Shown: positions 24,630 to 33,540 of the stretch, piece by piece | Layout of the letters: every line of letters begins with the position of its first letter | Numbering within the stretch: the stretch's first letter is position 1 | NCBI RefSeq assembly: GCF_901709675.1 | Contig: NC_051100.1 | Span: 1,302,001-1,366,000, forward strand | Reading direction: 5' to 3' | From: Syngnathus acus | Taxonomy: Eukaryota > Chordata > Actinopteri > Syngnathiformes > Syngnathidae | Length of the DNA stretch: 64,000 bases | Program-made: the position numbers and the translations under genes | Notes under the pieces: model-generated | The model's database searches: none | Seen by the model: only the letters and a program-made list of their open reading frames with translations | What the model was told of the DNA's origin: nothing

Positions 24630-26512
24630 TCACTGATATCCAAGCGCAGATGCTGTGGTGAGTCTCTGACCGTACAGTGCGTAAGGGGAGTAGTAGGGGC
24701 CGGTGGCCGCGGGGACTGGGACTGGAGCGCCGGGGGTGGGCAGCGGGCTTTTAGAGTACGGATGGTAGCGACCGCTGAGTCCCAGTGCGTGGTGAGGGCT
24801 TCTCAGAGCCAAAGTCCCGGGGCTGCCGGGGGCCGACGGCGGCATGTGCATGTGACAGGCCATGGCCGCAGCAGCAGCCGCGCTGGCCAGCGAGGAGGAG
24901 CCCGGGTAGCCGGAGATGAGCTTCTCGGCCCCGGTGAACGCGGTGTGTGTCCTCAGGTGGTTCAGGAGCTCCTCCGAGGTGGAGAAACGCTTGTCGCACG
25001 GTCCGTTGGCCGACACCCAGTTGCACACGTGCGGCAGGGGATCGTTGGGCAGCATAAAGCCGTACGGGTACAAAGGGTGTCCGCTGAACGAGGGGGCTGA
25101 CGGGTGCACTCCGTGGATGGGATGCGTGGGGTACATGAGGGGGTAGCTGGACTTGAGCGCGTTGGCTGCGGCAGCCGCGGCCGCCGCCGACTCGTGCGTG
25201 CACGACGCCCCAGCCGCGCCCGCTAAGTGGCTGGCGCAGTGATAGCTGAGGCAGTAAGGGTCTCTGCACAGGCTTGCCGACATGATGGAGGGTGGGGAGG
25301 CTCCGGCCAGAGGGCTGGAGCCGGCCTTGCTGCAGCCCAAAGAGCTGGCCAGCTGCGCGTTCACCAGGCTGCCTCCGTGCGGCATGAAGTGTTGCGGATA
25401 GCCCGCGTAGGCCCCGGCCAAGCCGCCCGGGTACGTCATGCCCGCTGGGGGCAGCGGGAACACGGTTTGACCCGGCTTGTAAGGGGACACGGGCGCAACC
25501 AGCCCGGAGCCGAGCACCGACGCCGAGGACACGGACGTAACCGGGGAGGACTCCGACGCGGAGGAGGAAGTGGAGGTCTTGGGGCCGTGCGTGGTTTCCT
25601 GGTGCTGGTTTACCTCCACGTTAATCCCACCGCAACTCACGCTTATCCGGCTGTGGCTGGACGTGGCCGAGCCGCCGTCCGCGCCGCTTTTTCCGCAGTC
25701 CGAGTCCTTCTTGTCGTCCCGCTCCCCGCACTTGCCCTCCGCCGGCATGGGGGAGGCGGAGGAGCTCGAGTTGGGACTGCCTGTGCGCGGCGTGAACGGC
25801 TGACAGGTGGCGCTCGGCACTCGGAAACCAGATTTGTCCGATCCGCCGCCGCCGCCCGACGAATCTTTCTTGTCGGACGGCTTGGAGTAGGGCTTGAAAC
25901 TGGACTTGTCGTCCGCGCCGATGTCGCTCATCTTCAGCGGGCCGCATTTAGAATCCTTGTCGCTAGATCCATTGGAGGCGACGGAGGAGAGCTTAGAGGA
26001 GGGCGGCGGGTCCGGCTTGCCGATCTGGGAGCACGTCTGCGCTAGGAGAGCCAGGGGACTCTTCTTGGCATCCAGCTGCACACGAAATAGTCATTTCAAT
26101 ACTACTTTCGGAGTATTCTACACATCAAGCGCATGAAAAACACAATTTTCACTTTTCCCCCTATGCACACCTTAAGCGATCATATTTTCCTTACCTCGAT
26201 TGGGCTTACGGGGGTGGATGGCAAAGGTTGCAGATACTCCGGGTGCAAGATGTGTCCCGAGCGTGCGGTGAGCATTTTCAAAACCTTCACTGGAAGTCGC
26301 TTGGCTTGCCGTAGCGGGTCTGACGGCGGCGCCGAGTGCTGCTGCTTCTGCCTCGGCTGCTGCTGCTGCGGCTGCGGCTGCTGCTGCTTGTGGAGGAAGA
26401 GAGAAGAGGCCGGCTCGTCGCTATCGCTGCTTCCCCGACGACTGGCTCGCTCCCAGGCTGCGCTCAACTCACCGAGATTCGTCAGGACATACGCCGAGGG
26501 CGACGTGCTCAT
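24630..26512 (-). CDS. znf503: znf503 (nlz2), NET-family zinc-finger transcriptional repressor, complete, two coding exons
   Basis: Coding exons are 26512-26195 and 26075-24630. They join in phase 0 through ATCGAG|GTAAGG and TGTGCAG|CTGGAT, giving SPIE|LDAKK as in mammals; 587 aa predicted (human about 646). Visible parts: Gln-rich stretch at residues 43-58; conserved exon-1 block from about 62 (SDPLRQAKRLPVKVLKMLTA) to the junction; Sp motif SPLALLAQTCSQIG at 112-125; FKPYS at about 166, the family's Groucho-type motif; CRDPYC/YHC Cys motif at 376-386; two Ala runs; one atypical C2H2 finger with C457, C466, H479, H483 (CX8C spacing typical of NET proteins); C-terminus ending in TASALGYQ. Known for the family: nuclear corepressor-dependent repressors in hindbrain, eye and limb development that probably do not bind DNA on their own. 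The paralog ZNF703 differs in the central APVSPYKPGQTVFPLPPAGMTYP region, which matches ZNF503. The start is the first in-frame ATG (GACATGA context). GC-rich antisense frames over exon 2 are shadows. Confidence 0.97.
26076..26194 (-). other. znf503: znf503 intron 1 (119 bp)
   Basis: The donor on the minus strand is GAG|GTAAGG at 26195/26194 and the acceptor is GTGTGCAG at 26076-26083. Exon 1 lacks a stop in frame for only four codons past the donor, and exon 2 has no in-frame ATG before LDAKK, so splicing is needed to unite the two conserved halves. The intron position (after SPIE) is the same as in mammals. The polypyrimidine tract is short and weak. Confidence 0.93.
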
Positions 26513-26559
26513 GTCCCAATGGTCAGCCAAGTGGACGGCGATGCTTCGCTCAGATGCAT
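26509..26559 (-). CDS. Short upstream ORF in znf503 leader, stop overlapping the main ATG
   Basis: On the minus strand an ATG at 26559-26557 opens a 16-codon frame (peptide MHLSEASPSTWLTIGT). Its TGA at 26511-26509 overlaps the znf503 initiation codon as ATGA. The uORF start is in poor context (TTAATGC), whereas the main ATG has G at -3. Inference: leaky scanning or termination-reinitiation would set znf503 translation. No protein function is claimed for the peptide. Confidence 0.4.
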   Translation of the reverse strand: MHLSEASPSTWLTIGT

Positions 26560-26940
26560 TAAGGAAAATACCAAAAAGGGGCGAAACCGACCAAAACAAG
26601 GCGAGTGAGAATAATAATCCTGATCTTTTTTTTATTTATTTTTTTGTGATGCGGGAGAAGTAGAAGCTGCGAGTGTGGAAAGATGCTTCCGCCGTGTGCG
26701 TCCGTGTCCGCGTCCTCCCTCCGTGTCGTCCCGCACTGGAGACTGACTGGGAGACGTTTTCACTCGGGGAAGGAGAGAGGAGGAAAAAAAGAAGCTGAAT
26801 TAGTCCCGAGATGAAAGCCTTTGCCGCCTTCCAATCAAATGGCAGCCCGAGGTGATTGGAGGGTCAAGGGATGTGACGTCATCCTCCTTGACAGCTCCAC
26901 GAGAGGGGAGTAGCCCCGCGGCAGACTTTAAATGTTTGCT
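26513..26940 (-). promoter_or_regulatory. znf503: znf503 5' UTR and core promoter region
   Basis: GC-rich, CpG-containing sequence directly upstream of the znf503 start. It holds a perfect palindromic CRE, TGACGTCA, at 26874-26881. Two CCAAT boxes lie in opposite orientation at 26831-26835 (plus) and 26855-26859 (minus), an NF-Y-like arrangement. A TTTAAA lies further upstream at 26928-26933. No good TATA box lies at the expected distance, so initiation is probably dispersed around 26700-26800. A short upstream reading frame lies in the leader (separate entry). Confidence 0.6.
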
Positions 26941-28390
26941 TGCTGGTAACGCTCGCTCGTTTTTTTTGGGTTCCCCTTTTTAGTGTTCTCACGCCAGATT
27001 GTTGACGGTTTGAACCACATTGCAGACTACAGATCTAGAAATGGGGACTGGTATTCATTCTCTCCCATTGTCAGAATGCACAGGTTTTTCTGTCCTAAAT
27101 TACTCAATGTTTGTTACAAAGCTTTAAGCAAAGTACATTTGAGTCAACGGTGCAGCAACACAGGCAGACAGACAATTGAAGAATACTCCCAGGCATATAT
27201 TCTTTATGTTCTGCAAAATAAGGATTCATATTACTGCAGCAGACTGCTTAGTTCACACAATCTAGTCTACATTTCATATGTTTGCATTACTGCCTCCTGG
27301 TGGAAGAGTTGCAAGAAACAGAGAAAGCAGCACGATGAATTGAAACTATGAATGAAATCATGACGCACAAACTGTTATGGTATCGTTGTATCACAATTTG
27401 TTGTTGTTTGGGTAGGCGGAACGCATTAATGGCGTTCCTACTGATTTCAATGGGGAAAGATGAATTGTGACACGAACTGTATAGAAAATACTCTATGTAT
27501 GGCCCTAGTTTGAGTGAGTGTGCTCATTGTGTGTTTTACTGTTTTGCCAGTGTTCAATAAACGACTGAAAAGCGTACCGACTCTGTCTCCTTACATTCAT
27601 GCAAGAACATTACCTACAGAATAGTGTAAAACCTCACACTTTCATCCTAGAAACTGCCCCCCCCAAAAAAAAATTAATTCCAGGAGATTTGCTTGATAAA
27701 TACAGAATATATATATGCTGCAATTACTGTACAGTATTGTGTAATAATGTCTTCAACACGTTTATGCAAAAGGCCCCAAATGGATGTTTTCAGGCACCAC
27801 CGAGCAACTTTGCTTTCCCACCTAGCAACCATCAAACCAACCAACCAACCAGCCCGCTCGCCGCTTAAACAGACAAGCGTTGACAGGAATAGACCAAAAA
27901 GTAAGTGATGGAGGGGACGCAAATGTCACATGTTTTCACTATAATATACAACCCGCCCCCTATTTCTATCTCTATCTTCACCCCCAGTCGATGCAATCAA
28001 TCAGTTATTTGTCAAGAGAGCTGTCACTCAATGCTCCATTCAATTTATGTCAATGAATGCTTGTTGAGGGGGAAAAAAAAGAGTTGAGCAACTTTTTTTA
28101 GGGGGTGTATTTTGACACATGAAGGAGTTGCAGCATAATTCAAATGTATGAGACATAATTCATAGCCATGCATATTGGACGCAGTTATTGGATGTGTGTG
28201 CTTGCAGATGGCTTCCACCTGCCAACCCCAACAAAGAGATAACAAAGGCAGACATTTTACACACTGATGGCGGCTAGCCTTTATTTGCACACAATGCAGA
28301 AAGAAAATGCTGGGCCTTCTTTTTGTGTGTGTAAAAAGAGGAAGAGCGATGGACTGTCAGGTGGTGCGAAGAAAAGAAAAAGTACAAAAT
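26941..28390. other. Divergent intergenic region, proximal part
   Basis: No gene. AT-rich, with a CTCF-like motif on the minus strand at 27290-27303, a decayed interspersed-repeat fragment at about 27415-27480 (GGAACGCATTAATGGCGTTC then TTTCAATGGGGAAA), and a CCAA/CCAACC repeat at 27836-27850. Confidence 0.4.
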
Positions 28391-28399
28391 GGCTTCCAA

Positions 28400-28690
28400 C
28401 TATTCACTGCTGAGAGGGCTAATCAGTATTGAGACTTAAGGGGAGTAAAGGGTGGGGGTACCGAGAAGGGGGGGTCTTTTCAATGCTTTCATCTCCATCG
28501 GCGCTCAATTAAAAGCCTATCAGTTTGTAAGTAAATCAACGCCTATCAGGCTTGTCACATCAAACAAAACGATGATTATTGCAACCCGCCTCTGCTATTA
28601 ATCTCCCTCTGCGGTAATCGCCTTGACAGGTCAACTTTTTGGAAAGGCACAACCACGAGAAAACCTGGCCTGGAGGCTCACTCAGTGCAA
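28400..28690. promoter_or_regulatory. Candidate enhancer block H between the two divergent genes
   Basis: Balanced block in which GCCTATCAG is repeated at 28515-28523 and 28541-28549, with TCAATTAAAAG, AAACGATGATTATTGC and GCTATTAATC nearby. TTGACAGGTCAA (28623-28634) has inverted TTGAC/GTCAA arms. It lies about 2 kb upstream of znf503. Confidence 0.4.
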
Positions 28691-30400
28691 AAGAAAAAAT
28701 AAGTTTGGATTTTTAAAATGGGGGAAAAAAAGTATTCTTTTGTTAGTCTCATAAAAATATTTTGCAATTTAACCATATTTACCTATATATATATATATAT
28801 ACACCAACCATCGATCTTCTAATTTCAATAGTAGAGTCAAAACAACTGACTTTCCTCAGTACGGTTTTTATTGTTGTTATTCATTTTTTTGTAAATTTGG
28901 AATTTGTATTGATTAATTTGAACTTTTTCTGTGTGTGCGTGTGTGTGTGTGTGTGTATGTCTGCGAGTGTATGTGCTTGTGTGTGTTTGCGTGTGTTATC
29001 CAAAAAATTGACATAACTCCTCCAAGATGAAGTAGGCAAAGACAATTGAAAACATGTTCTCATATATCATTTTAATTTAATGGTGTAGTACAAATCAGCA
29101 GCAGTCACAATATAGGGATATTATAGTATCATATTTTACTCCATAGTTTTTTACAGTATCATTTTTTTCAGTTGTTAGTTCGTAAATTAAGGGTGGGTAA
29201 ACTATGGCCTGTACTCTGGACTGGCATGTAAATTAAAACAACAACTCATGAGCAATTATGATTCGTCTAAATATTTGTTCAACTGTGACATCATATTTTC
29301 CCCATAGATGTAATGTGACTAACTTACAACTGAACTGTACTACTAGGAAAAGGCTTCAAAGAGGCAAACGTGACATTGTCATTTGAAATGTTAAGTGCAC
29401 ACACTTTAACTATGTTCCCAGCGTTTTGTTGTTGTGAGGGTGGGGTGTTCTGCAGTGTGCGTGTGTGACACAATATGCAAAAATGTGTGATTGATAACAG
29501 CGTGGCTGTGTTCTGCGTGGGGTTGACAGTCCGTGACACAATATGTGAGTTATTAGGGCGAGGAAGGGCAGCCATAAATTGTCAGTGTCAGGCTCCCAAA
29601 AAAACTCTCCTTTTATTGTCCTGCAAGACGAATGGCCTTGCATGTGCGCGCGCGCACGCGCACACACAGACACACACACACACACACACAGAAAATTATT
29701 TTGTATTCCTTTCATATAGCATATGGAAGTATAATTTATGAAACAAAAGTTCTTCGACATATTTGCTTATAATGCACGTTAGACTTACATGCAAATTCAA
29801 CTTGTTTGTATTTGAACTGTGCAAAGGCTGGAAACGTCGACACTTCTATTCAAATAACTTAAAAATCGGAAATAAAATGGCACTCTTTAAATTGTATTGA
29901 GACAAGCTCCCATCGACAAGCATCGTAGTCTCGAAGGCAAATAAAGCACAAAGGTTATTGAATTTAAATGCATGCCTGCACGCACGCACGCAGACGTCCC
30001 TCGACATTACCTGTCTCTCGTTTACTAAACTCCGCTGTAAAAAGTGTCATAAAAGTAAAAAAGATGAATAAAGAACAGCACAAAGATGAATAAGAATATA
30101 CATATGTATTTAAAAATGGACTCTTTTGAGACAAAAAGCACTCTTTCGATTGTACCGTGCGTGTATGCATCCTTCCTCTCGCTGCGGAATGGATCCAGCG
30201 AGCAGTTGTTCCTGAGTGGGCGTGCACCGCGTGACGTCACTCTTCACGTCAACACTGGGTGGGAGGGACGGAGGGAAGAAGCAGGGGGCTTCTCCACTCT
30301 TGTCAATCATGTTTATTGAATTGGTTTTGTACACGTTTGTCAGTTCTATACCATTAGACATATAGAACTGATTTCTATTGGTTATTGAGAATTCTAAAAG
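28691..30400. other. Microsatellite-rich intergenic stretch
   Basis: Contains (AT)n at 28784-28801, imperfect (TG)n at 28930-28995, mixed CG/CA repeat at 29641-29690 and (GCAC)n near 29979-29991. A perfect CRE, TGACGTCA, lies at 30232-30239. A hairpin-forming inverted repeat lies at 30340-30371. No gene. Confidence 0.5.
30340..30371. repeat. Inverted repeat, 11-bp perfect arms, 10-bp loop
   Basis: TCAGTTCTATA at 30340-30350 is the exact reverse complement of TATAGAACTGA at 30361-30371, with loop CCATTAGACA. Confidence 0.9.
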
Positions 30401-31181
30401 AAAAACAAATAAGTGACTTTAACCCAGTTTTAATACAATTCTATGGATTTCCAAGTTCCATGGAAAACGATCATGCAAAAGTGTTGATCACTGTATACAA
30501 CTAAAATCAAGCAAAATGACGTACTCAGAACGACAGGCATGTTTTCAGTGCAAGCAAAGTGGCCTGCTTGTTGCTGCCAATCTGTACTTGTCGTATTCAA
30601 GCCAAGCATTATTGCTTTCAGCTCTACTATGCATTGTGTGCATTGTGCTAACCAGTTAGCCATGGGCTCACGTGAACTGTGGATTGGCTGCATGACATGT
30701 GGCACCAAGCGGATGTGCGTTTAAGTCTTTGCCCTCCATGCACATTGACTTGCATGGACATGAAGGCGAGACAACGGCCTCTTTGTGATCCCAATGGCTC
30801 CGTGGAGCGCTGTGTGATATAACAAGGCGGCTCAGAGTGCGGCGCGATGCACTCCGTAAATTCGTGAGCAAGCCGCCCACTGCCAGCCTGCCAGCCAGTC
30901 AGCCAGCAAGCGCGGGACATTTCCGCACACGCGGGTCAGCTGATCGAGACACGCGGAAAGCACTTACTAACAGAACTCCACCAAAAAAAAGAAAAAAAAA
31001 AGTCCCCCGCACGCTGAGCACACTGTTAGTAACTTTTAGCCGCTCCACGGATCCACGACACACGTTTACACGCCTAGTCCTGCGTGAACTCCGCATTTCG
31101 CATGACACGTTGAGGAAGAGGGAGAAAGCGAGCGAGCAAAACATTCGTCTGCTGGACGTCTGCTCATTCCGACTGGTAGTG
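30401..31181 (+). promoter_or_regulatory. lrmda: lrmda upstream region / 5' UTR
   Basis: The last 350 bases before the lrmda ATG are richer in G, C and CpG than the DNA further upstream. A perfect TCACGTGA palindromic E-box (MITF/TFE class) lies at 30668-30675, about 0.5 kb upstream of the ATG. GTCAGCTGATC at about 30937-30947 is a further E-box-like palindrome. A poly-A-rich patch lies at about 30983-31000. No convincing TATA box was seen, and the transcription start is unknown. Confidence 0.45.
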
Positions 31182-31961
31182 ATGGCGCACAGGGAGTCCC
31201 CGGTGGCTTTGAATGGAACTCATGTAAGTGTGTGTATTGTTCTTTTAGAATCGTTCGTTTTTGCAAATGTGGTGGCAAGCAAGCGTGCAGCGTCTCTTCT
31301 GCTGCAAGCTGTCATGTGACCACGTGTGGAGGTTCCTCCCACCCAGCGTGACAGGGCACACGGGGGCTCCACGTTGAGGTGGTGCTGAATGATTTCAGGG
31401 ATCCCCCCCAATTTCTTTTCAAACAATGTAACTTTTTGTTTTAACTGACTGGGGGGTGGGCGAGCATAACTAAATATAGTTTAAAAAAAAAATCAAATGT
31501 AACTTTTTACCAAGAAAAAAACAACAATTCTCTAGTGTCTGACATTGTTATTTAAAGTGTTGTGGAGTAAAAATGTGTTAAATAAAATAAATTCACTGAC
31601 AACTCCCCAAAGTATTCAAAGATTCAATCAATACAAAATCTACTTCGAGGTGGTGAAAAGTGACACCCCCAAAATGCTCTTTCAAACACTTTTACTCAAC
31701 TCAACCAGGAGGGGAGCCATGCAAATAAGCTATAATAATAAGATACAAAATAATATGTATAATAATAATAATGTACAAAATGTCTCAAATGTCTATATTT
31801 AAAATCTAAGCTATTCATATTATAACTCTCTTAAACTTTCCACTTTTTGTTTATTTTCAGATTTCCTACATTGGACATGATTGTAAGGACATCCCAGACT
31901 TCCTCGGTGACTCGTTTGGAGATTTTGCCAGAAGGCTTGACTTGAGCTTCAATCAGCTAAG
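31182..31961 (+). CDS. lrmda: lrmda (C10orf11) coding exons 1-2, 5' part of gene; continues beyond window
   Basis: Exon 1 is 31182-31223, encoding [14 protein letters not shown], and ends at CAT|GTAAGT. Exon 2 is 31861-31961, after acceptor TTATTTTCAG, and encodes [16 protein letters not shown] followed by [12 protein letters not shown]. It ends two bases into a codon at AG|GTCAGA. The phases agree (0, then 2). The SYIGHDC...IP...LDLSFN signature matches the N-terminal leucine-rich repeat of LRMDA (C10orf11), a small LRR protein needed for melanocyte differentiation; human mutations cause oculocutaneous albinism type 7. Its position next to divergent znf503 copies mammalian synteny. The ATG has good context (GTGATGG). 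The frame stays open upstream to 30837, so an N-terminal extension cannot be excluded. The exon-2 donor has an unusual C at +3. No later exon was recognised in the window. Confidence 0.8.
31224..31860 (+). promoter_or_regulatory. lrmda: lrmda intron 1, with M-box/E-box pair near its 5' end
   Basis: A 637-bp intron with GTAAGT donor and TTTTCAG acceptor. About 90 bp after the donor lies GTCATGTGAC (31311-31320), containing the TCATGTGA M-box core, immediately followed by CACGTG (31321-31326). Both are the class of E-box bound by MITF/TFE factors. The 3' half is AT-rich with ATA/AAT runs (31726-31770), and AATGTAACTTTTT occurs twice (about 31426 and 31497). Confidence 0.55.
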
Positions 31962-33480
31962 GTCAGACATGTTTGTCATGTGTTTTCACTTACTTAGAGT
32001 GCACACAGTGTCTTGATAACTGCCTTGTACTTGTCTCTGGAAGGTAAGTGTGAGTTTGAACATGCTCTTGATCCATCCTCATATTGCAGACCACATACAC
32101 GCTTCATTCCTATTTTAATTTGCTGCATGATTGGCTATTCGCTTGATTCCATTCAAGAAAAGCAGGCACTGATAATGCACGCAGCATCAGAGGTAACTGT
32201 GGGTCAGATGACTCAGAACAGAACAGGTCTTGCTCAGAACATAATAAGAATCACCAGCATGTTTGTTGATTTGGGGGTATTTAAGCACTTGATTGTGCCT
32301 CTGAACCTTTTTTTTTTTTAGTTTCATGTTTGAACCCCAAAAAATCAGACAATTGTACTTTGAGGTATTTTCTTTACATAGTCTGACTCCTCCCCCCTTT
32401 GGGTTTTCCCTCTCCGCTCACATGACCACACTGGGAGTTCATGGGTGGGTGGAGGTAATAAGCAGCATGTGATGATGTTTTTAGCTTCCTAATGCAACGC
32501 GACGCCCTCCCTTTTAATAGACGTGATCCCTATTAGAATGTAACTAATCCACCACTTAATTGCAGAGAATGCCGGCGTGCTAGAAATGCATGTGTGAGGT
32601 TGGTACACAACATGGGGAAGTCAACTTGCCCCTTGAGGCAGTCTTAGAAGTTAAATGTCTTTTACACAGATGTCCTATATTGTCTGCCTTTGCATTTTAC
32701 AAAGAACCCAGAATGAGGTGCTGATCTCTGAATGCAGAAAATGAACACTATCAAGTCTATCAAACGGCCACATTGGATATGATACTAACTTTGAACAGAG
32801 AAGCTGCCAGGTTAATTTCATCCGGAGTCTGAACACAGCATCTTGATTAATATTGTGTTTGTATTGTGTTTAGCAGCAAAATCGGTTTGATCTATCTGAA
32901 GAAGAAGTTGAACAAACACGACGTGTGAGATAGTTACACGGATTTGAGATTTGACAACAGGACCCTGCCTTGGCGTCAAGCGTCACCAGGTGTGAACGCC
33001 AAGCCGAAACATTGAGCGCGTGCGCCGCATCACCGCGCTCAAGTCAAATCCGGCGGGAGACGTTGCCAGAGTTTGTTGCGGCTAATACGCTGACTTCTGT
33101 CAACGCCGTGGACAACGCTCCACCACCACTCTGACACTGAGAAGCCCACCGTCACTTGCATCACTTTTAAGTGAGCGCTGTGTGCGCCCCCACACCATTT
33201 GTGTGTGTTGTTTGTGTATCAACGTCGCAAGATCCCAGGCAGGTATTGGCGGGGATGAACGCTCGGTAGCGATCCGTCACACCCACGCTCCTCCGCCGCC
33301 GTCAGGCCGTCTCATCACTGTGTACTGTTGTGTCGCCGCCTTTGTTCCAGGTCAGGTGTTTACACAGTGTGTTGTGTTGACGTGATTCCCTCTCGTTGTT
33401 TGCTGTGGCGGTCACAATCGCCTACATGCATGCTGTCACACTGGACATTCACGAGATGCGAGCAAAATTCCTTACAGATT
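31962..33480 (+). other. lrmda intron 2, proximal part
   Basis: No further lrmda exon was recognised. The 32960-33400 part is GC-rich with several CpGs. TCACATGA (M-box class) lies at 32418-32425. The gene presumably continues past the window on the plus strand. Confidence 0.45.
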
Positions 33481-33498
33481 TGGTAAACAAAATTGTGC

Positions 33499-33540
33499 AA
33501 TGAGTCTCATGTGGGGACATGTCCCCACATGAGACTCATT
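33499..33540. repeat. Perfect 42-bp palindrome without spacer
   Basis: The arm AATGAGTCTCATGTGGGGAC + A (33499-33519) is followed immediately by its exact reverse complement (33520-33540). The centre is GACATGTC. Bases outside 33499-33540 do not pair. Confidence 0.97.

Noticed and set aside
24576-26045. Long open frames antisense to znf503 exon 2 (174 and 272 codons) and an alternative minus frame
   Set aside because: They mirror the GC-rich coding exon, have no recognisable domains and no splice context; the znf503 frame explains the openness.
24630-26512. Assignment of the zinc-finger gene to znf703 (nlz1)
   Set aside because: The central TVFPLPPAGMTYP region, the CLSYHCASH motif and the neighbouring lrmda all fit ZNF503 rather than ZNF703.
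30837-31181. Possible N-terminal extension of lrmda in the same frame
   Set aside because: Composition is UTR-like and Lys/Arg/Ser-rich without LRR character; the ATG at 31182 has good context. Kept only as an alternative.
31996-32042. Possible micro-exon of lrmda encoding S-L-E-G before a strong GTAAGTG donor
   Set aside because: The SLEG codons resemble the expected next residues of the LRR, but no AG acceptor precedes them in the right phase and an upstream TAG acceptor gives a stop. Probably coincidence.
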